Source: Emydura subglobosa
Taxonomy: Eukaryota > Chordata > Testudines > Chelidae
DNA length: 64,000 nt
NCBI GenBank assembly: GCA_007922225.1
Contig: ML679970.1
Location: forward strand, 44,545,157-44,609,156
Direction of reading: 5' to 3'
The position numbers and the translations under genes are program-made. The first letter of the stretch is position 1. Each line of letters begins with the position of its first letter. This document shows positions 1 through 10,708 of this stretch, in pieces. Under the pieces are notes generated by a model that saw only the letters and a program-made list of their open reading frames with translations, did not search any database and was not told the DNA's origin.

Positions 1-144
1 TGTTGGCCACAGAGATTGCTAGCTGAACACCGGGCCCAGTTCACTTCCATTTCACACTCCTGGGTGGAATTTGCTGGCTTGTGTTACACAGCAGGAGAGA
101 CTAGATGATAATTATCAGCCCATGTCCCCTCATCATTTATGGGT

Positions 145-270
145 TAGATTCTCAGCTGGTGTAAATCTATATTGCTCCTTTGAGTCCAAAGGAGTTAGTC
201 CTGATTTACACCACCAGGGTGAGTGACAGAGAGGAATCAGCCCCATTGAACCCAATGGAGTTACTCAGGA
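145..270. repeat. Dispersed palindromic repeat (GTGTAAATC / GATTTACAC family), copy 1
   Basis: The segment carries GGTGTAAATC near its left end and GATTTACACC to the right, with the inner arms CTCCTTTGAGTCCAAAGGAG between them, so one strand can fold into a long hairpin. A second half-unit (CCATTGAACCCAATGGAGTTACTC) follows. The same words recur near 38.7-38.9, 43.9-44.1, 44.9-45.0, 55.4-55.7 and 61.95 kb. I infer an old MITE-like family; the superfamily is not clear. Confidence 0.55.
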
Positions 271-995
271 TTCAGATCATGCTGAGTGAGAGGAGAATCT
301 GCAGTCTGGTGGAAATGGGGATCCGGCTCCTTCAGGTTCATACTGCTACCTTTATTTATGCCATATAAGCAGCTGGTCCTGGGGGTCTGTGAGTGTCCTC
401 TAAAATGATGCAAAATCTCAGTTAATTGGTGACTCTGCTGAGGACTCAGACCAGGAGCCTGGAGGGGATTCAGAGACCGGGTCCCAAAGGGACCTTGGGT
501 AATTTAAAGACCATGGACAGCCTAAAGGCTGTGGGAAGCTGTGAAAAAGCTCTGGGGCTCTGCAGCAGCCTGTGGCGATAGGCTGTGGACATCCCTGGCT
601 ACCTTCTGAGATGATGAGGTCTGCAGGCTGCATAACAAGAGCGCAGACCCGGCACCTCTCCTGTGTGATGTGCTGTTTTGGATGAGAAATCTGGACGCTT
701 CAACACAGGGGTCATGGTCAGGGGGAAGAGGAAAATTCCATTCAGCTGGATCGTCCTCTCCCAATGCAGCCAGTGTAAAACATCTGGTCTGGTAAAGATT
801 TTCTCTGTGCCTCAGTCTCTTCCTGTCTTGAAATCTGTCAGTCTCCACCTCACTCAAGGACGATGTCACCCAAATATTTTCTTTACAGAAAAATCCATCC
901 ATCCATCTGTCCAGGGGTCTCTCTGCAGTACCTGTCTGCCTGTCTCTGTTGTGGCTGTGTATCATTTATCTCCCTCTCTCCGTTAATCTCTGTGT
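271..995. other. No gene recognised
   Basis: Open frames here are short and none shows a recognisable protein motif, so I see no support for coding. Nothing repeat-like was recognised with confidence. Confidence 0.5.
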
Positions 996-1255
996 GGCTA
1001 TGTACACACCACAGCTAAGGTTGGTATAAGTTACGTTGTTCAGGGGGCTGAATAAGCCAGCGTAAGTTACACTGACCTAAGCACTGGTGTGGAGAACTCT
1101 GTGTGGATGGGAGAACTTCTCCCACTGACATAGCCAGTGCTTCTCGCGGGGGCTGGAGTATTTAACATGACGGTAGAGCTCTGTCCCACCGGCTTAGCCT
1201 GTCTGTACTAGCAGTGCTACAGCGATGCTGCTGTAAGCTCTTTAGTGTAGCCAGC
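996..1255. mobile_element. Non-autonomous DNA transposon (MITE-like), about 260 bp
   Basis: The left end starts GGCTATGTACACACCACAGC and the right end, read in reverse complement, starts GCTGGCTACACTAAAGAGC, giving imperfect terminal inverted repeats. The centre has a hairpin, GGGAGAACTTCTCCC (about 1110-1124). There is no coding capacity. The ends and the GTAAGTTACACTGACCTAAG interior resemble a common non-autonomous family of reptile genomes, but the superfamily call is an inference. Confidence 0.5.
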
Positions 1256-1932
1256 ATGTTATAACCCCAAAACGGCCCCTTCTTCCTTCCAACAGCAGCT
1301 CTCATGCATGGGGAAAACTCCCAGAGAAAATGCAAATAGACACTTCATTTCTGTCCTTCTAACCTGACATTAAACATCCTGTGTTGTGATATTTACAGAA
1401 CGCAGCCTGCTGATCATGGCTGAACAGGTAACAAGCTGCCGCTATTCCTCCTTCTTTCCCTTTCCCTGTATCTCTTACCCACAGAAAAACTGCCAAACAA
1501 TTCATATCATTAAGAAAGCTAGGACAATTTTTCATAAGATTCATTTGTTCGTATGTTGCATCCGCACAATCTCCTTTAACACAAACACAGAGCAGCACCT
1601 ACAGTGATAAAAATGAATCCCTGCCAAACAAACTCCACGGCACACACAATAATCCCTCTGCAGAGAGGATGAGAGAAGGAGCAATCCACAGATGATAAAT
1701 GTTAGTCACATCCCCTCATCCACCAATGGAAGGCTCTAAGATACCCCATCTTTATCACCGTAGGAAGTGTCCATATAGAATAGAATAGAAGAAATTAGAA
1801 AAGGAGAGGAGAGAAGAAACTGGAATAGAGAGTAGGACATCCTGTTTGTCTGTTCGTCTTTGGATGGTAAGATCTTCAAGACAGACATTTCCTCTTTCTG
1901 CGTTCTGCACTGCACAGTGAGGACCTGATCTC
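1256..1932. other. No gene; GA-rich low-complexity tract from about 1770
   Basis: No supported coding sequence. From about 1770 to 1830 the sequence is built of short GAATA and GAGAAG runs; a similar A/G-rich tract resumes at 2010-2090, on the other side of the OR relic. Confidence 0.5.
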
Positions 1933-2004
1933 AACCTGCTCGTCTCATTAGCCATCCTCGGTGACTCCCACCTGCACACCCCCATGTACTTCTTCCTAGT
2001 ATGA
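1933..2004 (+). pseudogene. Olfactory receptor relic (TM1 end to TM2 start)
   Basis: Twenty-two codons translate to the intracellular-loop-1 region of an OR, including the hallmark LHTPMYFFL, and then run into a TGA at 2002-2004. The stretch aligns without gaps to 2383-2448 of the intact OR downstream and differs at only a small number of bases. Nothing else of an OR is visible on either side; both flanks are A/G-rich. It is a fragment of a family-10-like OR, by partial duplication or decay of a former neighbour. Confidence 0.8.
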
Positions 2005-2240
2005 TCTATAAGAACTGAATAGATAGAAGATGGTTGAATGGAAAAGAAGAAAGGAAAATTAAATTGAGTAGCATGAAATAGAATTGATGAAATATTAGAG
2101 TCCTGATTCTCCACTCCCGTTCACCTAAATTATGATGCTTAGAAAAGTTTACCCTTGTAGATTAAGTTGTGGTGTGCTATGAATAAACAAACCATAGTTT
2201 ATTGAGATTGCTAATCTGGTTGCATTATCTTTGTGCTTCC

Positions 2241-2242
2241 AG
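2241..2242 (+). promoter_or_regulatory. Candidate splice acceptor of the OR coding exon
   Basis: TTGTGCTTCCAG precedes the OR reading frame. OR genes usually have one or more non-coding 5' exons spliced to a single coding exon, and this CAG lies 2 nt before the first in-frame ATG (2245) and 23 nt before the favoured one (2266). The site is inferred from sequence only. Confidence 0.5.
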
Positions 2243-2265
2243 GAATGACCTCGTCTCACATGGAA

Positions 2266-3192
2266 ATGGAGAATCGCACTGTGGTGTTTGAATTCATTCT
2301 GTCAGGGATTCCCAACGCCAAAGGCCATGAGACCATCCTTTTCATCAGCTTCTTAGCTTCCTACCTTTGCACCCTCCTGGGCAACCTGCTCATTTTATCA
2401 GCCATCCTCGCTGACTCCCGCCTGCACACCCCCATGTACTTCTTCCTCTGCAATCTCTCTGTGGTAGACCTCGGATTCGCCTCCATCAGTACCCCTAAAT
2501 TGCTGGTCAGTCTCTGGACCAACAGTAGAACCATCTCGTTGGGCGGCTGCATGTCCCAGGTCTTCTTCTTCCAGTTCCTAGGCTGCACTGAGTGCCTGCT
2601 CTACACCGTCATGGCCTTTGACAGGTATGTGGCCATTTGCCACCCGCTGCGCTACCTGATCATCATGAACTGGAAGGTGTGCGCCATCCTGGCTGCCGGC
2701 ACCTGGGTCACCAGCTCCTTCCACGCCACCATTCTCACTAGTCTGACCTTCACCCTGCCCTACTGCGGGCCCAATGCGGTGGACTATTACTTCTGTGACA
2801 TCTTCCCTGTGGCCATGCTGGCCTGCACGGACACGTACGTCATTGAGACCGTGACCTTTACCAACACTGGCCTGGTGCCCATGACCTGCTTCTTCCTCAT
2901 CTTCCTATCCTACGTCCGCATCGTCTACTCCATCCTGAAGTTGAACTCAGACGAAGGGCAACGCAAAGCAGCCTCCACTTGCTTCTCACATCTGACGGTG
3001 GTGATGCTGTTCTTTGGGCCCTGCGCCATCATCTACACGCAGCCACAGCTGAGCAAAGTGGTGGCGACCGCTCTGCAGATCTCTGCCGATGTGGTACCGC
3101 CCATGCTGAACCCGGTCATCTACTCACTGAGGAACAAGGAGGTGAAAGGGGCTCTGAGGAAACTGAGAGGGGGTCAGACGACTGCACGTTGA
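2266..3192 (+). CDS. Intact class II olfactory receptor, family-10-like
   Basis: A seven-transmembrane odorant receptor of olfactory neuron cilia, expected to couple to the olfactory G protein and adenylyl cyclase. The 308-residue frame has every OR hallmark: an N-glycosylation site NRT (residues 3-5), GN in TM1 (39-40), LHTPMYFFL (53-61), MAFDRYVAIC at the end of TM3 (116-125), the conserved cysteines 95, 167, 177 and 187, SY in TM5 (215-216), KAASTCFSHL (234-243) and PMLNPVIYSLRN in TM7 (279-290). The YYFCDIFPVAMLACTDT loop and overall pattern are closest to family 10 (OR10G/OR10S type) as I know it. The start at 2266 places NRT at the standard position; in-frame ATGs at 2245 and 2260 would add 7 or 2 residues. 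There are no internal stops or frameshifts, so it is probably functional. The exact subfamily is uncertain. Confidence 0.93.
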   Translation: MENRTVVFEFILSGIPNAKGHETILFISFLASYLCTLLGNLLILSAILADSRLHTPMYFFLCNLSVVDLGFASISTPKLLVSLWTNSRTISLGGCMSQVFFFQFLGCTECLLYTVMAFDRYVAICHPLRYLIIMNWKVCAILAAGTWVTSSFHATILTSLTFTLPYCGPNAVDYYFCDIFPVAMLACTDTYVIETVTFTNTGLVPMTCFFLIFLSYVRIVYSILKLNSDEGQRKAASTCFSHLTVVMLFFGPCAIIYTQPQLSKVVATALQISADVVPPMLNPVIYSLRNKEVKGALRKLRGGQTTAR

Positions 3193-4997
3193 TGTGCTGC
3201 ATCTGCAGAAGTAGCATGTGGGTGAGCATTGAAATATGTCAACAAATTCATCCGCGTGGCTCTTATGTGGCTTCTGTGAGAGTCTGTCTCTCTCCTTCCA
3301 CGTAGAGCCCTACCTGTATATCTGGAGCTCTACCAATCATAGAAGTGCTCCTAAAAGCATCTAGCTGTCTTGGACATGCTTTCAGGCTGATATTTTCAAA
3401 GCTGCCTAAAGGATAGGCACGCTCAGTCTGCATTAAAATTAATAGGAATTGGAAATCCAAATCTTCTAGCTGACTTTGAAAATCTCAGCCTCATTGCACA
3501 AATCTACAGAAGCCAGGGCAGCATCTTCTGCAAACTCAAAAAAAGGAAGAAAATAATTCCCTTCATCAGCTGGCACGGACCCAATGTCAGCAGCGCCTGA
3601 CTTACTTAGAAGTCTTAGTGCAGCCCACTAGGCACCTCGTCCTCTTTGTAAATCTAGAGCTTAGGCCACATGTTAGAAGATATTTAGGCACCCAGTGGGA
3701 TCTTTCAAAAACACCTAGCTCCCAGGGAGAACTGGGCTTCTTAATAGCTTTTGAAAGTGGGCTTACTCTGCTAAGTCACTTTGGTGGTTTTGTAAATGTT
3801 ACCCTCTACTCAGACAGAGAGATAGAAAGAGAAATAAAAAAGGAAGAAAACATGCTATTAGGAGATTTAATGGAAGTGAGAACTCTACACTCCTCACAGG
3901 CACTGTATTTTGGACTTGTTGTACATATGTATTGCGTCTTCTGCATCCGTTGCATTTGAATTTTGAGCAACATTCAATGTGTATAAAACCTAAACCTAGG
4001 ACTAAAAGGAGGGTTTTTTTTTTTGTTTTTCATCCTCAGCAGTTTTATTGGAACGTGTCCCTAAGTTGACTGTGTTTCTTCTTGGTGTGCAAATTAAAAA
4101 TAAAGCTGGAAACCAGTGTGTGGAGAGGACTGGACCCATTTATGAGACTGGCATATAAAAAGTGAAAATTTAACAAAACAATAAAAACATGAAAGGAAAA
4201 AAAGGTTGGACTTCGAGGCTGGGGTTTCCCAAGGGCCCAAGGAAGTTCAAAGTCCATGGGAACTAGACACCTAGCTCCCTTTAGGTCTGTTTGAAATTCC
4301 CAGCCTAAAGTGGAGGTGTGATATTATGTTCATTCGTTTTTGCAGAGGGTGAGTTTAACGGTTATATACCACTTAAATCCTAAAATATTTATTATATTTG
4401 CACACTTAGCCTGAAAAACTGATCACCACAAGACATTATTGAGATCAACAGCTTAGTAGATTTCAGAAAAGGATCAGACATTTATATGAATCATGAACAT
4501 TGTGAGTTGTATAAAACCCCCTCATCATCGTCGTTGTCAAGGACTAGTTGTACATTTTCCTTTGAAGCTTTTCTTTGATGGAAAATTGGGTTTTCAAGGG
4601 ACCTGCACAGGGGTAAACATCTCCCTCTAGATGGGAAAAGGAGCTTCTGCAACTGAAAACCTGCTTACAACAATACACAATCAGCTGGGCACCAAGGAAA
4701 GCAATTCTACTGGGCCAGAAATGTATAGAAATCTCACTGCATATAGCAATGGCCACTTTGACATCACTCGGCGATCTGAACCACTGTCTCAAGCGGAGCT
4801 ACGGCTGGTCCACTCCAACTGGGGAATCTGGTCCATGGACTCCAGGGCAGGTAGAGCAGATTCACAGCAGTCAGGGATCTGTCCTATTTAATGCCATGTG
4901 GATCTCTAACAATGCCTAGAGCTCTGGCTCCATGGTGGCAAGTTCTGTGCAGGGTCAGTCCTTGCCCTAAGGTGCTGATGCTCTAAATCACCAAAGG
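3193..4997. other. Intergenic; decayed short repeats, no gene
   Basis: No coding frame is supported. At about 3395-3490 and 3660-3780 there are AGGCRCCTA...TTTTGAAAATC words typical of a second dispersed palindromic family in this window. A T-run lies at 4013-4024. The rest (4030-4990) is unassigned. Confidence 0.5.
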
Positions 4998-5130
4998 AGG
5001 CATCATTATCCCCATTTTACAGATGGGAAACTAAGGTACACACACCTCAAATGACAAAGGGAGTCTACAGCAGAGCTGGGAACTGAGACGGGTTGTCTGG
5101 AGTCCCACTCCAGCGCCCTCACCACAGATC
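4998..5130 (-). repeat. MIR/CORE-SINE-like fragment
   Basis: The stretch reads CCCCATTTTACAGATGGGAAACT, then AAATGACAAAGGGAGTCTACAGCAGAGCTGGGAACTGAGAC. These are the conserved words of the MIR-type core and tail (complement of the usual consensus). It is old and diverged. Confidence 0.55.
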
Positions 5131-6844
5131 CAGCCTCCCGTGTGAAATATTGAGCATGGTCTTTTGTAGCACTGAAGGGCCTGTCCAGGATCCCTGTCAA
5201 GGTTCATGGCCCCATTGTGCTGAGTGTGGCACTAGACAGAGGGACAGAGTGTGCTCCAAAGACGGGACGTGCTGATGGGAGACAAGACGTGTTTGTCTGG
5301 CATAGCAGGGGACGGGGTTGGGGTTTACAAAAATAAGACCCCGGGGTGACATATGTAATTTTCTTTGTAGGAGCTGAAGAGCGTGGACAGCTCCAAGGGG
5401 TGGGAGAAGGGCATGGACGAACCAATGGGCTGATGCCCTTTGGCCGTTGCTATGTCACTAAAAAACGTCAAACATGCTGGATTCTTCCCTGGGATCCCTT
5501 CTTATAGAATCCTGAAATTCTGTTTTTCCTTTTCCTTTTTGCATTAAAACATAAGAGCCACAGTCATGGCCCAGGACCCCATTGTGGCAGGGGCTGTACA
5601 AATACAGAACAAAAACACAGCTCCTGGCCCACAACGCTAATTCTATGCCCCTCCCCTCCAGCGGTCAGAATGGCTTTTCTATACCCTGTGACTGCAGCCC
5701 CACCTCCTACCAAGCCTGAATGGATTTAGCCTTGCCGCTCTGGGTTTTGTGCAGTCAGAAAATAACCCTCATGGAGAAATGAATGCCAAGTGACTTGCCC
5801 AAGGACATACAGGGAGTCTGTGGCAGAGATGGAAAAAGAACCCAGGAGTCCTGACCCCACACCCCACCCTGCTCTTACCACATGAAAGAGAAATGCAATC
5901 CAAGAGTCACGCATGCCAAGCTGTGCTTCTCTAGCCATAAGAGTATTGGAACAAACACCCCCAGAAGAAGGGCTAGAACCCAGGAGTTCAAGCGTTAGAC
6001 CCCTACGCTCCTCCCAGAGCCACAGATAGAACTAGGAGTCCTGAGAACCATCTCCAAGTCAGCCAGTTCTCAGGCAACTCCTGCTGAAGGCAGGATAAAT
6101 CATAGCTCAGGCCTGGGCAGTTTCCTGCCCCCCCATCTCATTAGGGTGTCTTTCATCTCCTTGTTCCTCAGTGTCTATCTGAGGGGGTGGAGGGGTGGGG
6201 GTCTGTTTCTATGACTCATTTGTTTAAATTTCTCCTTCAGCTCTGACGTAGCTTTTCTCTCTGCAGCGTCTTATAACCTTGCACCTTGTTTCTGCCATTC
6301 CTCCTCTTCACTCCCCCTGCCGGCCCCTTGTGTATTTCTCTCCCTCAAGGTCGCTCACAGCTGCGCCAATATTAAGCTGTTGACTTTTGCTGGGTTTTTG
6401 AGCACATAATGATGATGCCTCCAGGGGACATTATTAGAAGCCTGGTTTGGGCCAAGAGAAAATGACCAACGTATTTCTTTAGTGATGCGAGCCCGGGGGC
6501 CTTACTTGAATGGAGCACTCCTGAAGATTGCACCTGGTGCTGGCAAAGACCAGTACACGAAAGTGCCTTGCTTCATTGAATGCACCAATTCTGACAGAAC
6601 ACCGGTCTGTCTGGTATCTCAGGCCTGGCCTCTCCCCACATGCAGCCTCACTCCCCCCCTCCCCGCCCCAGTCAGTCTGAGCCCAGTGCTCTGCTAGAAG
6701 ATGCTGCTTTGCAAAGCATGGAGCGGGCGACCCACTCGGATGTGCTTGGAGTCAGTGCTAATCCCAATGTCCCAGGAAAGTCCTAGAGGGCACTGTGCTG
6801 GAGGGAAGAGAGTGGGGGGCTCCGTAGATAGCCCTGTTCTCTCT
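5131..6844. other. Intergenic; one MIR-like fragment at about 5745-5890, otherwise no gene
   Basis: At 5745-5890 the words AAGTGACTTGCCCAAGGACATACAGGGAGTCTGTGGCAGAG and AACCCAGGAGTCCTGA mark another reverse MIR-like copy, with a partial echo (AACCCAGGAGTTCAAGCG) at 5978-6000. The rest contains only short unsupported frames. Confidence 0.5.
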
Positions 6845-6935
6845 GGGTACGTCTACACAGAGATAAAAAACCTGCAGCTGACCTGTGCCAGCCGTGGCTG
6901 TGTGGCAAGTCTTTTATCCCTGTGTAGATGTACTC
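6845..6935. mobile_element. Short palindromic MITE, about 91 bp
   Basis: The left arm GGGTACGTCTACACAGAGATAAAA and the right arm, which reads GAGTACATCTACACAGGGATAAAA on the other strand, pair at about 22 of 25 positions. They enclose a 40-bp core that itself contains CAGCCGTGGCTG. Such GTCTACAC termini mark non-autonomous DNA transposons; the same GTCTACACAGGGAT word ends the larger element at 16.75 kb. Confidence 0.65.
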
Positions 6936-8439
6936 TCTGAGTCAGGGTGCAGGGCATGAATGCAGTGCTTGGGTCATTAGTCATGGCCATTAGAGAGGTC
7001 ACGGCACATTTTGATCAAAATAGAGGTTTGAACCTTCATTTCCTGGCTAAATTCTAACACAGACACTTCTTTACATTGTAGGTACAGAGACAGCTCTAAC
7101 GTGAGGCCGGTCATATCCCCAGCTGGCAAAACTCACCAAAGCACCATTGCAGTTAATGCCCCTAGGTCTTTTTACAATGAGCAAATTCACTTTGGCTTCT
7201 GGCTGTAATGTATAGACGCCAAGGTGCATGTCTATCAGACTACATGTGAGCAGGTCTCCTTTCAAAGCAGGGCTGGGTGGGAAAAGGTTTTCCCGTCTCA
7301 TGAGAATTTTGACATTTTGAAATTTGTCAGAACGGAAAAAAGCAAAATCTCAACAGTATTAACTGCCAAAAAATCACTTGGGGGAAAATAAATGTTTCAT
7401 TTTGATCATTTCAAAGTTTTTCAGTCAATATTGACCTTCTCCCCTTTTTAAAATGTCTAAACCAAGAGCTGTTTTCACTCAAAAACCTTACAACTTTCTG
7501 GTGTGACAAGATTGAAATGGGATGCTTCGACAATCTTGAAGATTTTTAAAAAATAACCTATTTTTTGGGGTCAGGTGTTTCATTGAACCAACACTGTTTA
7601 ATGAGCAGTTCTGTCTTAGAAAAATTGGCATTAGCCTACCAAAAACATGCCCCTCCCCCAAAAAAGAGCCAACTAAAGAGATTCACACACACAAAACACC
7701 AGAAATTTCCTGACCAGCTTAATTTCAAAGATTCTTTTTCCTGGCATCAGGCTGAGCTAAGTGGAGGGTTAGGGGAAGTGTGAGGAGCCTTGGAAAGACA
7801 CCATTTCTACTTGAGTGCATGCATCGCTCTGGGTTCCTCCATGGCCCCCCATTTACACCAGTGAATCTAACCTCACTCCTGTGAGGGACGGAAGGGTTTT
7901 CATCCCCATTTCACAGGCTGAGCAGCAGAGAGGTTGTCAGATGCTCCTTTGACATGCCCAGCATAGGTAAATCACCCAAAGTCACCCAGGCAGTCTGTGG
8001 CAAATCTTGAACCCAAGTCTCCCGAGTTGCAATCTGCCCACAACAGCAGGTTTTGTTGCTCCTACAAATGGCAGGAACTCTGCTACACGTCGCTGAGCGC
8101 TGCATACTGGCAGCTTGTCTGTTAACACGCCATGTGCACACACCCGGGCACCTCTCCTTCACAGAGAGCTCTTGGAATGCAGCCCAGCACTGCGACCGCA
8201 TGAGCAGCCTTTGCAGGAGGAAAAGTCTCTGCATCTTTCTGAAGAACCGTGGCCCAGATCCTTCACTGGTGAAAATGACCCCCAAGGGCTGCAGCCCTTT
8301 TCTCTGAATGCCATGGCTCTTGGCTGCTCGCAATCTGGGCAGCGTTCAGACTGCAGACCTAGAGGTGAAAGGTTTCCTAGGACAGCCTCAAGTCAAGTGC
8401 CCCAGGTCTAGGCCAGCCTGGCAGATCTCATTTATACTT
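6936..8439. other. Intergenic; AT-rich repeat and one MIR-like fragment
   Basis: Between about 7290 and 7540 is a stretch of repeated AAAATTTTGA / TTTCATTTTGA words, a family seen again at about 30.1, 41.0, 42.1, 51.3 and 55.1 kb. At 7890-8030 CCCCATTTCACAGGCTGAG ... AGTCACCCAGGCAGTCTGTGGCAAATCTTGAACCCAAGTCTCC is a reverse MIR-like copy. No gene is supported. Confidence 0.5.
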
Positions 8440-9344
8440 ATTGCGTATATCATGGTAGCGCCTGGAGGCCCAACTGAGACCGGAGCCCTGTTCTGCCACG
8501 GCTGCACAGACAAACAGTACCAGCGAGATCAGGACCCCACCTGGCCGGGTGCCACCCAGACACACAGAGCCACAGAGAGCAGGACACCGGCGTGCCAGCG
8601 CTGCACAGACAAACAGCAACAGAGCTCGGGACCATCACGGGGTCTACTCACCGCTAGGGTGCCTGGGGAGTCTCACCTTCCAGGCCCAGCACCTCCTGCC
8701 GCTGCTCATCCATGTGCCCCGCCATGTCTCTGAAACTCAGAGTGCTCTATCTTCATGGCTTGTCCCTCTGGCCAGGTCATTAAAATCCTCCCCTTCCAGG
8801 GTAGGAAAGTCCCAGCAGACAATTGTCTGAGGCAGCCTTCTGCTCCATGGCCGTGTCTGTGCCACTGCCCCAGAGGGTGGGGTGGGAACCCAGGCCCACC
8901 CGCTACTGCAGAGTCCAGCCCAGGGGGACCCTCTGTTTAGCAACGATGGGCTGCTTGCTGCCAGCCCCTCTTGCTATTTCCCTGGAGCTCTGCTGGCTCA
9001 CCCCTTCTCTGGGCTTACCAGCCCAACCTCCCTCCTTCCAGGGAATCACTACTTCACTCCATAGCCCCAAACACCCCCTGCCCCTTCTCCCAGGGAGCGG
9101 TGGCTGCCAACTTCCTGGCTTTATATCAGCCCCACCTGTTCCTTCCCAGCTGGGCTCCATCAACCTTTCCAGCCCTGCTTTTCCCCAGGTGCAGGTTAAT
9201 TAACCTAATTTAACCAGATTTGCCTCGCCTGGGCTTGACTCTCCCTTGTGCCAACCTATTTGCAAACTAGGGTGGGAGGGTGGGTGTTAGCCCGCCCACC
9301 GCTCAAGGCCCCTCCCCCAGCCCAAGGGGAGGAGCCACCAGACC
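8440..9344. other. GC-rich unassigned segment abutting the 3' end of the LINE
   Basis: The base composition changes to strongly GC-rich here and continues into the LINE. A 17-nt word, GCTGCACAGACAAACAG, occurs twice, 99 bp apart (8501-8517 and 8600-8616). On the minus strand a TATAAAG lies near 9120. I recognise no protein. It may be the 3' UTR of the adjacent LINE or a separate decayed element. Confidence 0.4.
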
Positions 9345-9401
9345 TAGAGAGCAACTAATTTCGTGGGACAACAAATGTAAAAACAGGAAAGGGCGTGAGG
9401 G

Positions 9402-10649
9402 TCAGAGGTATAAACGAAGGGAACTGGAAGGGGACACCGAGCAGAGAACCCCGGACAGCGCCCACCGCTCCCGGAAGGTATCAATAGAGCCGGTGGACGC
9501 CGCCCAGAAGAACTCTGCCCGGAGACGTGAACGGAGAAGGGAATGGAAGTAGGCCCCACAGTCGCAGGATGTCTTCCCAGCCAACCTCCCCTCCCTGGTA
9601 TTAAAGATGGCGACTTTGGCTAGGGCCAGGAGAAGGTTGATGAGGAGGTCCCGCGACTTCGCGGGACCACGGACGGGGTGTGCATAAATAAACAAGTGTG
9701 GGGAAAAGTGCAGCCAGAACCTCAGCAGGAGGTTCTGGAGGAGCCGGAAGATGGGCTGCAGCCTGGCGCACTCCAGGTACGCGTGCGCCAGGGTCTCCCT
9801 CATGCTGCACAAGGGGCAGGTGTCGGGGCGGGGGGTGACCCACGCCAAGAACACACCTGTGCTCACGGCTCCGTGAAGGAGCCGCCAACTGATGTCCCTG
9901 GCGGGCCGTGGGGTCAAGGTGGCATACAGGCTGGCCCACCGGGGGTCCCCGCCCTCCGTAGGTGGCAGCAGGTCCCGCCATTTGGCGTCGGGGCGGGACG
10001 CGAGGGCGGGGAAGTGAAGGGTGTGGAGCACGAGCGTGTAAAGGTGGTCTCTCGGTGTGGTTCGGAAAGGGACCGGCTGCAAATCGTGCAGCCGGCTTGG
10101 GGCGTAGGGAAGGGGAGGGCGAGTGGGCTCGCGGGGCCGGGACCCGATGGAGAGTGCTGGAGGGCCGGGGCTGGGGGGCGGACAGGGAGCACCTACTCCC
10201 AGGACCCGCTTGAGGTAGGCGTGAGCAGCGGGGGGGCAAGGCTGCCCTCACCTCTTGGAGTACACGCCGGGGGGTTCGAAGGGTGGAGAGCCCCATGTGC
10301 TGAGCCAGCGCATGGTGGTCCACCCAGTCCCCCCGGTCGTAGTCCAGGAGATCTCCGATCTTGGTGACTCCTGCCAGGACCAGCCTCCGTCACACTGAGA
10401 GGGGCCTCCAGCACCTGCACACAGAGTTGTGGGTTGTGTAGCAGGGGCTCCGCGAGGAGATCCTCCCCCTCGGGGACCAAAGGGGGCCTGGAGGCAGAAA
10501 CCAGCCTCCCAGGTCCGGAGGAGGTCCTGGTAGAAGACCGGCAGCTCGGAGAGGTCTTGCGGAAGACCCCTCAGGTGCAGAAAAAGAGATGCCAGTCGTA
10601 TCGGAGCCCTTGGAGGCGGCGGAGGAAGGCGTGTTCCAAATGGCTCCAC
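9402..10649 (-). pseudogene. LINE ORF2, C-terminal part with CCHC domain (frameshifted)
   Basis: Three reading frames each carry part of the region that follows the reverse transcriptase in Tx1-like ORF2 proteins. The last 226 codons (10082-9402) contain CPLCSMRETLAHAYLEC, a C-x2-C-x7-H-x4-C motif like the C-terminal CCHC of L1-type ORF2, then a long leucine-rich segment (LLRFWLHFSPHLF, LLINLLLALAKVAIF). Further upstream, pieces such as LRGLPQDLSELPVFYQDLL and DLLAEPLLHNPQLCVQVL appear in alternate frames, so there are at least three frameshifts between about 10700 and 10080. Confidence 0.75.
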
Positions 10650-10708
10650 ACTGGACTACCTGCACCAAAAAGGAGTCTCTGCAGGTCCTGGAGGCAGAAG
10701 GCATGGAC

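Noticed and set aside
5726..5938. Minus-strand 70-codon frame
   Set aside because: It is read through a MIR-like repeat and has no protein features.
9678..10367. Plus-strand frame of 229 codons
   Set aside because: It is the antisense of LINE ORF2, glycine-rich and without any recognisable domain.
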